Source: Tritrichomonas musculus
Lineage: Eukaryota; Parabasalia; Tritrichomonadida; Tritrichomonadidae
Length of the DNA stretch: 64,000 nucleotides
Assembly (NCBI GenBank): GCA_039105265.1
Contig: JAPFFF010000011.1
Coordinates: 4,960,001-5,024,000, forward strand
Direction: 5' to 3'
The notes beneath the pieces were generated by a model. It was not told the origin of the DNA and did no database searches. It worked only from the letters and a program-made list of their open reading frames with translations. This document shows positions 1-7,286 of this stretch, in pieces (positions within the stretch are counted from its first letter, which is position 1; the number at the start of each line of letters is the position of its first letter). The position numbers and the translations under genes were made by a program.

Positions 1-62
1 CCATTAAATTCCCAGGGTCGCAATATTGCTAGGATGTATTCCATACTCCCGATTGAGACCAT

Positions 63-70
63 TATTTTTG
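63..70 (+). promoter_or_regulatory. TATTTTTG start-proximal motif for integrase, element 1
   Basis: It ends 8 bases before the ATG at 79. Confidence 0.55.
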
Positions 71-78
71 CACATTAA

Positions 79-1341
79 ATGATGCACAAGCTCTCAGTCC
101 CACAGGGGATGACTGATAACAAGAAATCATTCAAGATATTCGATAATGAGTACAAGTCATTGCTCAAGTACCCATTCAAATCTAAAATATCAAAATTGGA
201 CCCATCACTGTTTATCGTCAACCCCGAGTATCATCATGAACCATTCGTTAAGGACTTCAAATTGAAACCATGTAATTCTTATTCAAAACCGGATTTCTCA
301 TTTGAACCTGGCTGCTGGGAGGTCGATTTGATGTTTGTGAAGTACACTACGAAGGAACATGGAATACCTCCTGGTTATAAATTGGTACCCCATGAAACCA
401 TTTACCTCATCATGGTGAATGTCAACACGCGATATCTAATTGTGGAACCGCTTAAGGACAAACTAGCTGATACCATTAAGGATGCATACGCCAAAATCAT
501 TCTCGATAAATATGATGACTTCAAATTTAATACCATCAAATGTGATGGTGAAAATAATCTACTAAAAGTGCTTGATGTGGCAAATCAAACTGATGAAAAT
601 AGGGAAATAGCCAATGGCACTAAAAATGTGCTATTCAATAAAAATGCACTGATCGTTAATAAATCCAAACATAGCAACTCTCACAAAATCGTTGATGCAA
701 CCATTAGGACACTCCGCAATGCATTCGGTTTAGATAATCGTCGAATTGGAGACCCTTTCCTGATGCAACAGATGGTCCACTACTATAACAACACACCGCA
801 TCGTTCTCTACGAATGCCCAATCCCAATTATCGAGATGATGAGTATTATGACCAGTATCTGGCTAAAGAGCCTAAGTGGATATACTATACACCCAATCAA
901 ATGCAGCACAACCCTGATTTGGAATGGAAATACATCAGGGATTGCCAACGGAGGCTACGTCGAATCAAAAATAATATGCAAATGGATGGTCTACTGAGCT
1001 ATCACAAGGGTAATATCATATTGATCCATTACGATACATCCAAAACTGAGAAGAAGCATGAGAAGCAGAGGCGTGTGTTCAATGAGATTGCTGAATTCAT
1101 AAGATACCATAATGGGAACGTCGAATGCAAATTGCTGAACCCATATCGTAGATTCCAGTTGAATGCTGATAAGCAAGCAGGAACTGCGTTCTATGTGCCG
1201 TATATCAAAACCAAAACTGGTCGAACGCCAATGACTGATGATGAGCGAGCTACTATAACAATCCCCATCATGTACACCCGATTCGTGGCACCCAATTATG
1301 AATCACTAGGTGAAGACTATAAGCAGTACTTTGCTATCTAA
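79..1341 (+). CDS. INT: Retroviral-type (Polinton) integrase, element 1
   Basis: This 420-residue protein is an integrase of the RNase H fold DDE/D group, expected to join the element ends to host DNA in the nucleus. The core shows the aspartates in GCWEVDLMF (D83) and NTIKCDGENN (D156), followed by the helix KIVDATIRTLRNAFG and the typical YYNNTPHRSL motif (about 235-244). The C-terminal 170 residues are basic and may bind DNA. It is about 90% or more identical to the integrase at 28638-29858. The start ATG lies 8 bases after a TATTTTTG motif, and the first residues carry a KLSVPQGMT stretch also found as an insertion in the element 2 PolB. The next gene starts three bases after its stop codon. 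Confidence 0.9.
   Translation: MMHKLSVPQGMTDNKKSFKIFDNEYKSLLKYPFKSKISKLDPSLFIVNPEYHHEPFVKDFKLKPCNSYSKPDFSFEPGCWEVDLMFVKYTTKEHGIPPGYKLVPHETIYLIMVNVNTRYLIVEPLKDKLADTIKDAYAKIILDKYDDFKFNTIKCDGENNLLKVLDVANQTDENREIANGTKNVLFNKNALIVNKSKHSNSHKIVDATIRTLRNAFGLDNRRIGDPFLMQQMVHYYNNTPHRSLRMPNPNYRDDEYYDQYLAKEPKWIYYTPNQMQHNPDLEWKYIRDCQRRLRRIKNNMQMDGLLSYHKGNIILIHYDTSKTEKKHEKQRRVFNEIAEFIRYHNGNVECKLLNPYRRFQLNADKQAGTAFYVPYIKTKTGRTPMTDDERATITIPIMYTRFVAPNYESLGEDYKQYFAI
1174..1191 (-). repeat. Hairpin block inside integrase, element 1
   Basis: GCAG-GAA-CTGC (1177-1187) followed by GTTC encodes AGTAF. The element 2 integrase has the same block at 28788-28805, so this insertion predates their split. Confidence 0.6.
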
Positions 1342-1344
1342 TAA

Positions 1345-1677
1345 ATGCCAAAGCGCTATTTCCATACACAGACCACAGAATTTACATTACCTGAGGATTT
1401 CATATATAGTCGCAACAAGAAATACATCGTAGTGCAGTATGTAGGGGCTATCGTAAATAAGACCATAATCGGTGATTTAATGGTACACTCAGACATTGTT
1501 GAATTCGACCCATACTGCGACCACTTCATAATGTTAGCCAACAGGCGGCAAACTAAGTATCGCAAATATGAGATGCTCAACAGGACCAAGCGGGATTTCA
1601 AAATATGGTTCACAGACCTGTATGGCAATGAGATAAAACCTGATGCATTCGTGCTATCATGCTTGCTAATATATTGA
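1345..1677 (+). CDS. Conserved 110-residue protein p110, element 1
   Basis: I do not recognise a family. The protein is beta-rich by eye, ends in KIWFTDLYGNEIKPDAFVLS followed by a hydrophobic LLIY tail, and is almost identical to 28302-28634 in element 2. The start codon follows the integrase stop in TAATAAATG, with no promoter motif of its own, so the two are probably on one transcript. Its fixed place beside the integrase and p481/p449 could fit a minor virion protein, but that is a guess. Strong conservation between copies supports a real gene. Confidence 0.7.
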   Translation: MPKRYFHTQTTEFTLPEDFIYSRNKKYIVVQYVGAIVNKTIIGDLMVHSDIVEFDPYCDHFIMLANRRQTKYRKYEMLNRTKRDFKIWFTDLYGNEIKPDAFVLSCLLIY

Positions 1678-1682
1678 ATATA

Positions 1683-1731
1683 GAATGCAGTTCGCTAGCG
1701 CTCGGCAATGAAATTGCTTCCTGCTTGGGTT
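1683..1731 (+). repeat. 49-base composite hairpin between p110 and p481
   Basis: It is the same unit as 27215-27263 with two differences. GCAAT-GAA-ATTGC lies at 1705-1717. Here it sits in the intergenic space, not inside the gene. Confidence 0.85.
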
Positions 1732-1755
1732 ACCGAATAAGCCTCTAAATGAGTT

Positions 1756-1763
1756 TATTTTTG
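1756..1763 (+). promoter_or_regulatory. TATTTTTG start-proximal motif for p481
   Basis: It ends 5 bases before the ATG at 1769; the wider GAGTTTATTTTTGGGTAAAT is the same upstream of p449. Confidence 0.6.
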
Positions 1764-1768
1764 GGTAA

Positions 1769-3214
1769 ATGAATGATGACTACTTTGAGGTTTATACATT
1801 GAAACCAGGTCAATATCGTGAATTAAAATATTCAAAATATTTATCAGCGGTATACCTTGATGTCGATAAATCTACTAAATTATATTTCCCACGTGATTTA
1901 GTTCCACCACCAGTCGTTCATGACTACACGATTGATAAAAATGGAGCTACATTCACAATGACATCACATGAAAAAGTTCCTACATATATATGGGAATCTA
2001 GATATGTGCCATCAGCGAATGACTTTTGTATGATACTAGTTCGAGGACCCAATAATCATAAACTTTATCCAAAATCGTATATCGCCTATCACAGAAATAT
2101 TTTCAAGGAAACTGTTCTTGCAAACACAACTAAAAGACCTGGTGATTATGTTATAGGGTTTGAGATAGCGGTTTATTCAAATCATTTGCTTCTACCAGAA
2201 ATATATTGTTTTGAACAAGATCCTTTATACCCGTCAAACCAGACAGCTCAACAAGATAGTCGTCCAAAACCCATTCAATTTTCATTCTCAAGCGATGAAG
2301 TTTTTAGTAAGTCTCCACCTAGTAAAAATATTTTGGTTAATAATGGGACTGCCCCATTTGAGAAAAAAACTAAGGATTGGTATCATGAACACACATCATA
2401 TCACCCTCGACAAAAACTTATATGTAATGATTACACGGATGAGGCTAGTGAGAGTAGTGATAATGAACAAAATACATATGACCCGCATGAAGCTGAGTAT
2501 AGGGATTATCAGGTGAGAAATCAAAATAAAATTAGTCCAAGTGGTGTATATATGTCTACCGATAAGAGACCAGGTACGAAGTCCGTTGTTGCTCGAAAAA
2601 CAAATGGTTCACTCCAAGAATATCGAGTTGGGAAACGTGCGATGACTGATATACGACGCAAGCAACAGCATTCGCTGAAACATTCGCAACAGCAATCACA
2701 GGGACATCCGGCACAGGCTCTCAACATCTCTGGGGATGAGTATTCCAGTGATGATGCGCGAGCTCTCAGTCCCTCTGGGGATGAAGTAGATTCACAGAGA
2801 GGGCTTAGAGATAGAACTCGGGATCAGGAACAGTACTCATATGAATCTCAAGACAACTCCAATACTAGAACACCTAAGCGTTCATCTAGGGTATCATCTA
2901 GGGTATCAGCTCCAAAGCATTCCAGTTCGGTGAAATTCGGTAAATCATTTAAACCATATCGGGAGAAATTCACACCCCAATTCAAGGGTAATACCATGGA
3001 CACCACATTTGAGTATGAAATGCCGCCTGAGCGCAGTGATGAATATAGTGAGCAGGAACTGAGTTCGCAATATGAGGAAGAGGGGGATCCAGAGGCAACT
3101 CCATTACCGATCACAAGTGAACCCCAACCACCTCGTAGGCATAAACGCAATGCAAAAATAATATCCAAACCCAGCCAAAAGCGTGAGAATTTCTTTGACC
3201 GATTCAAGCAATAG
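1769..3214 (+). CDS. p481, beta-rich N-terminus with disordered charged tail
   Basis: The first 150 residues are beta-rich (TLKPGQYRELKYSKYLSAVY, then RDLVPPPVVHDYTID) and match the N-terminus of p449 at 26914-28263. A second shared block is GVYMSTDKRPGTK with QEYRVGKR. The rest is low complexity: KQQHSLKHSQQQSQGH, then paired modules ALNISGDEYSS and ALSPSGDEVDS. The ATG lies 6 bases after a TATTTTTG motif. It converges with the neighbouring DxNGDxxDD gene, with only 7 bases between stops. Function is unknown; the position suggests a structural or assembly protein. Divergence from p449 is far higher than for the flanking integrase and p110. Confidence 0.65.
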   Translation: MNDDYFEVYTLKPGQYRELKYSKYLSAVYLDVDKSTKLYFPRDLVPPPVVHDYTIDKNGATFTMTSHEKVPTYIWESRYVPSANDFCMILVRGPNNHKLYPKSYIAYHRNIFKETVLANTTKRPGDYVIGFEIAVYSNHLLLPEIYCFEQDPLYPSNQTAQQDSRPKPIQFSFSSDEVFSKSPPSKNILVNNGTAPFEKKTKDWYHEHTSYHPRQKLICNDYTDEASESSDNEQNTYDPHEAEYRDYQVRNQNKISPSGVYMSTDKRPGTKSVVARKTNGSLQEYRVGKRAMTDIRRKQQHSLKHSQQQSQGHPAQALNISGDEYSSDDARALSPSGDEVDSQRGLRDRTRDQEQYSYESQDNSNTRTPKRSSRVSSRVSAPKHSSSVKFGKSFKPYREKFTPQFKGNTMDTTFEYEMPPERSDEYSEQELSSQYEEEGDPEATPLPITSEPQPPRRHKRNAKIISKPSQKRENFFDRFKQ

Positions 3215-3221
3215 TATATAC

Positions 3222-4910
3222 CTATTGTTGACCACCATATACGATTTCAAATCGACTTGCACTCGCTTTCCTAGCATCCCTAGCCTCCTTATTTTTGGCT
3301 TTCATCTCAAGGTATCCGCTTTTCGCTCCATAGAATTCATAGTCAATCAACTGGTTGATGTTGTCAATAAATGAATCACGAACTTCCTTCACCGCGATTG
3401 GAGAACTGGTATTTACGTATATAAGTAGATTTTCAAATGCTGCAGGTGTTCGCTTGCCTTGATCATCAGTTCGAGGTACGGTTCCCTCATCGAAAGTGGT
3501 ATTAAATCCCCATAGGAATACTATTTGTTCAATCTGTTCTAGCATTTCGAGAATTTCATCAGGTATTTCCGCATCCTTTAGAGCACCAGTCTTGCGGTCA
3601 GCTACTTGGTCAATGAGTTTAATCCATTCCTCGATCATGGGACCAACTATCTGCATATACTCTGACTTATGAGTGCTCTTCCAATTGGACCAGCTTGGGT
3701 AGTTGAATGACTTGTCATTATACCTTTGCTCTATAGTACTTTTCGCAGGGAGGTCGAAGTAGTAAATATATATGGCGTTGCATACGGCTAGGAAATTGGT
3801 CAACTTCTTGAGTTCGAGCCAATCTTGAAGTTTATCCTGGCCCCAGAATACATTCCATATATGCGAGAACAGGGATGCCCAATAGCTGTTAGGTGATAAG
3901 CGCTTGCTCATACGTGCCTTTCCAATACCGGATTCACCATATGCCTTTTCTAGAGTAGTCAATGCCACGGATTTAGTCAATTTATATTCACCACGCTCCC
4001 AATCGACCTTGGTAATATCCTTATCGAATTGCTCCTTGAGCCATACATTGAATGGTTTTGCTTGACGCTTAGCCTTTGTATCACAAATGGTTTTCCAGGC
4101 CTTCTTATAGGGTGATGCATGAACTAATTTGTATCCGTTGACAATAGCTGGAATGCCGCGTTTATCAACCAATACGATATCATCAACCTTGTCACCATTG
4201 AGGTCTGTAATACGATTTCCTAATGGGTCGTTGGAATTGGTTGGTAATAATCTGTACTTGGGAACTCCAGTTTCATCGAGGTGGTTCATACAATACTCCT
4301 TTGCGGTATCACGTGCTGCAGCTGATGGAATGTACTTAACCCGGTAATTGCCGTTTATAATCATATCTAGGAAGTTCTTCTTGAAGGTTGATGAATCGCC
4401 TGTGAGTGAGAGATTGCCGAATTGGCCTAAACGACCTTTGACATTCTCATAGTCTTTGCCATTGCGTCTACCTACGGTAGCACTTGGTGGTTCAACCTCT
4501 TGCATAACATATTCATATGCATTATCTTCATTGAATCTGGATATTGGTTTGAATGGCGATTTTTGTATTTGTTGGGTGAATTTTAGATTAGGTTTACTAA
4601 CGTGTTTGACAGGTGTCCTAATATATTCATATCGTGTTGGTCTATCGTTGTTGTTATCATCAACACCCGGTGCTTGGACATTACCATCATCATCATCATC
4701 GCTAACCTCTGCTGGTGGTGCTGCTGCTGGTTGTGGTTGCTTTTTAGTATTTGGACGCTTTGGAGATTTATAGCTCATGAGTACTTTAGGTGTAAAAAAA
4801 ATGTCATTATTTGCATACTCGCAATTGGCATCTCTTTGGTCATCAGCTTGGGATTCTGATTCACCATCCACCTCCTCGAAAGGGGGTCCGATGGGTATAC
4901 CGGTAATCAC
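3222..4910 (-). CDS. DxNGDxxDD-motif protein, element 1
   Basis: The conserved core reads GNYRVKYIPSAAARDTAKEY, RLLPTNSNDPLGN, then ITDLNGDKVDDIVLVDKRG and NGYKLVHASPYKK. The DxNGDxxDD run resembles a calcium-binding loop of the dockerin/FG-GAP kind; that is a resemblance only. The N-terminal 170 residues are disordered and proline-rich. The C-terminal half (RLSPNSYWASLFSHIWNVFW onward) is helical. Homologues are at 24100-26847 and 37309-39045. It is divergent from the fibre gene, with only 18 bases between the two first codons. The exact start is not settled. It may be a virion or assembly protein; I cannot name it. Confidence 0.65.
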   Translation of the reverse strand: MITGIPIGPPFEEVDGESESQADDQRDANCEYANNDIFFTPKVLMSYKSPKRPNTKKQPQPAAAPPAEVSDDDDDGNVQAPGVDDNNNDRPTRYEYIRTPVKHVSKPNLKFTQQIQKSPFKPISRFNEDNAYEYVMQEVEPPSATVGRRNGKDYENVKGRLGQFGNLSLTGDSSTFKKNFLDMIINGNYRVKYIPSAAARDTAKEYCMNHLDETGVPKYRLLPTNSNDPLGNRITDLNGDKVDDIVLVDKRGIPAIVNGYKLVHASPYKKAWKTICDTKAKRQAKPFNVWLKEQFDKDITKVDWERGEYKLTKSVALTTLEKAYGESGIGKARMSKRLSPNSYWASLFSHIWNVFWGQDKLQDWLELKKLTNFLAVCNAIYIYYFDLPAKSTIEQRYNDKSFNYPSWSNWKSTHKSEYMQIVGPMIEEWIKLIDQVADRKTGALKDAEIPDEILEMLEQIEQIVFLWGFNTTFDEGTVPRTDDQGKRTPAAFENLLIYVNTSSPIAVKEVRDSFIDNINQLIDYEFYGAKSGYLEMKAKNKEARDARKASASRFEIVYGGQQ

Positions 4911-4928
4911 ACCTTTATTGTATAGGAA

Positions 4929-7253
4929 ATGTTCAGTATAGAACAGAGTGGATTTTCAATAAAAGCGGCCACTATCGACGAGTTACTGATTGAATACATC
5001 AAAAGGTATGCATGTATGTGCCATAATGGGTCCAATGGCTCGAATATAACTGGTCCCAACCAGGAGCAAATCAAGGAACTCATTACGAGTACAGTTGGTG
5101 AGCATCTCGAAAAATATGCATTAGCCAAGGACCTTGAGTCATATGCTTTGCAAACCCAGCTATTCGATTATGTGAAAACCGAGGATTTCAATACGGAGAT
5201 GCTGAAGTACGCGCTATCTAAGGACTTGCAATCGTATGCCAGTAGTGAAGATGTGGATGGTGCCATTGGGGAATTACGTGATTATATAGCCAAAAACTGT
5301 GCACTATCTACTGAAATACCTGAGGTCCCTGAGAACATCGTTACGAGTGATTCATTGAGTACTGCTCTGGAACCATATGCGAAGACTCAGGACTTACCAG
5401 ATATGTCCGAGTACGTGAAGACTCAGGACCTCCCGGAGATACCCACAGTTCTCAAAAATAGTGAGTTGCAATTGAATCCGAATGAAGAACCAACAGAAGA
5501 AGTTCAACAGAAATTGATGAATGATGATACACCACTATCAGCACAAGCATCATATATATTATCATCCGTGGCAATAACTAAATCATTGGATGTTTGGGCC
5601 GAACGATATGCTCTGAAAACGGATATCCCAGAGATACCCACTGATTTGGTTAATGGATCTACACTGAGTACTGTGTTGGAACCATACGCGAAGACCCAGG
5701 ACTTGCCAGATATGACCAAGTATGCACTCACAACAGATATCCCGGAGATACCCACCGATTTGGTTAATGGATCTACACTGAGTACTGCGTTGGAACCATA
5801 CGTGAAGACTCAGGACTTACCAGATATGACCAAGTATGCACTCACAACAGATATACCAAAAGAGTATTTCACTGATATCAGTGGAGAGGTTTATATCAAA
5901 GACCCAAACAACATCCTGACATTGGGTGGAGCAAATCAGACAAGTAGTGATGCACCTCTCATGGTCATGAAACCAAATCATTCTCGCAATACTAGAATAT
6001 TTAGCATTGGCAATCAACTGGATAGTTCGAAGGAGCGATGGTTAGATTTTGATATTGATGCAAACAGTGATACAGCGACCATCAAATACAATGAAATAAC
6101 TGCATTGGAGATTACTCGATCAAAAGTTTGTGTTATGAATGCATGTGACGTAGACGGTAATGCCTATGCAAAAACCCAGGACTTACCAGATATGACCAAG
6201 TATGCACTCACAACAGATATCCCAGCACCAGTTGACTTGACACCATATTATACTAGTGCCCAGGCTGATGAGAAGTTCGTTGATAAAGATGAATTGGCTT
6301 TTGAATTAGATAAGTATGTTCCCAAAGAAGGTAATTCAACTATTAAAGGTACATTGTCAATATTAGATACAAATACTACAGAATCAGATTTTAAAACCTT
6401 GTTAATAGCAGGCATAGGTACAAATGAAAATGAAGCCGCAACTTTCGGTTTTTATATTGGTTCAGGTGTTTTAGGTGTTGCAGGTTGTGAAAATATTATT
6501 GGTTGGGATATAGAACATACCATTTTTCATAATAACGTTTTTATAACATATGGTGATTTAGAAATAGATGGTGTAGATGCAGATTGTTTAAAGGTATATC
6601 AAGGAAATCCAAATTTATATGAATCGAACATAATTCTTGGTCTTAATTCCGCAAAATGTGCAAAAATACAATATTATAATCAAGGTAATTTAGCTCGTTA
6701 TAGAGTAATATTGAATAATTCAAACGCGTTTTCTTATGAAGTTTCTCCATCAGGAAGAAATACAACAATTGATTCAAATTTACATGTTAACGGTAAGATA
6801 ACATCCAATGGTTCAACTACCATCACCCACTACTCCCCAATCGAGTCATCGGTTAACACCATCACCGATTTCGTCATTGGAGCCCCAGTATATATGACCG
6901 GTAAGGTGTATCATCGTGAGGATTCGAAATGGGTCCCTAGCACTGAAGCTGACACCACTGATTGCATATGTAGTGTGAAGACCACTGGCACCTGGAAGGA
7001 GTATGTTGGTATATGCGTCAGAATCGATGAAGCCAATGGTTGTATCACATTCGCCACTCATGGGGATTACATGGTTAAGGTTGAGGACTCCTCATGCTAT
7101 TCCATTGGGGATGAGGTATTCATTGATAACGCTGATAATAAACTGAAGATACTCACTGGTGAGACTGCGATAACCTCAAAAATAAATCGTATGACCGTGG
7201 GTATCATAACTGGTATCATCAACGGATCCACATTAGCTGTATTCAAATCATAA
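4929..7253 (+). CDS. Fibre-like repeat protein, element 1
   Basis: This 774-residue protein starts MFSIEQSGFSIKAATIDELL, shared by all three fibres here. It continues with repeats built on YALTTDIPEIPTDLVNGSTL and EPYAKTQDLPDMTKY, a pattern typical of trimeric fibre shafts. The last 150 residues (THYSPIESS, VGICVRIDE, ATHGDYMVKV, IGDEVFIDNADNKLKIL) are conserved and beta-rich. A stretch at about nucleotides 6320-6800 is clearly more AT-rich than its surroundings and has no match in the element 2 fibre. I read it as an attachment or surface fibre of the particle; this is inferred from architecture only. Confidence 0.7.
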   Translation: MFSIEQSGFSIKAATIDELLIEYIKRYACMCHNGSNGSNITGPNQEQIKELITSTVGEHLEKYALAKDLESYALQTQLFDYVKTEDFNTEMLKYALSKDLQSYASSEDVDGAIGELRDYIAKNCALSTEIPEVPENIVTSDSLSTALEPYAKTQDLPDMSEYVKTQDLPEIPTVLKNSELQLNPNEEPTEEVQQKLMNDDTPLSAQASYILSSVAITKSLDVWAERYALKTDIPEIPTDLVNGSTLSTVLEPYAKTQDLPDMTKYALTTDIPEIPTDLVNGSTLSTALEPYVKTQDLPDMTKYALTTDIPKEYFTDISGEVYIKDPNNILTLGGANQTSSDAPLMVMKPNHSRNTRIFSIGNQLDSSKERWLDFDIDANSDTATIKYNEITALEITRSKVCVMNACDVDGNAYAKTQDLPDMTKYALTTDIPAPVDLTPYYTSAQADEKFVDKDELAFELDKYVPKEGNSTIKGTLSILDTNTTESDFKTLLIAGIGTNENEAATFGFYIGSGVLGVAGCENIIGWDIEHTIFHNNVFITYGDLEIDGVDADCLKVYQGNPNLYESNIILGLNSAKCAKIQYYNQGNLARYRVILNNSNAFSYEVSPSGRNTTIDSNLHVNGKITSNGSTTITHYSPIESSVNTITDFVIGAPVYMTGKVYHREDSKWVPSTEADTTDCICSVKTTGTWKEYVGICVRIDEANGCITFATHGDYMVKVEDSSCYSIGDEVFIDNADNKLKILTGETAITSKINRMTVGIITGIINGSTLAVFKS
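5608..5846 (+). repeat. Tandem shaft repeats in fibre gene, period about 117 bases
   Basis: Two adjacent units encode the TDIPEIPTDLVNGSTLST and LEPYxKTQDLPDMTKY pattern. A partial unit returns near 6165-6225. Nucleotide identity between the two units is very high, implying recent tandem duplication. Confidence 0.75.
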
Positions 7254-7257
7254 TGTA

Positions 7258-7281
7258 GGTCGCAGCAATTTTGCTGTCACC
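7258..7281. terminator. Palindrome between convergent fibre and PolB genes, element 1
   Basis: The block GGTCGCAGCAATTTTGCTG plus TCACC forms a stem of about 11 pairs with one mismatch. It fills the gap between two converging stop codons and recurs at the same place in element 2, so a shared 3' end signal is likely. Confidence 0.5.
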
Positions 7282-7286
7282 CAAAT

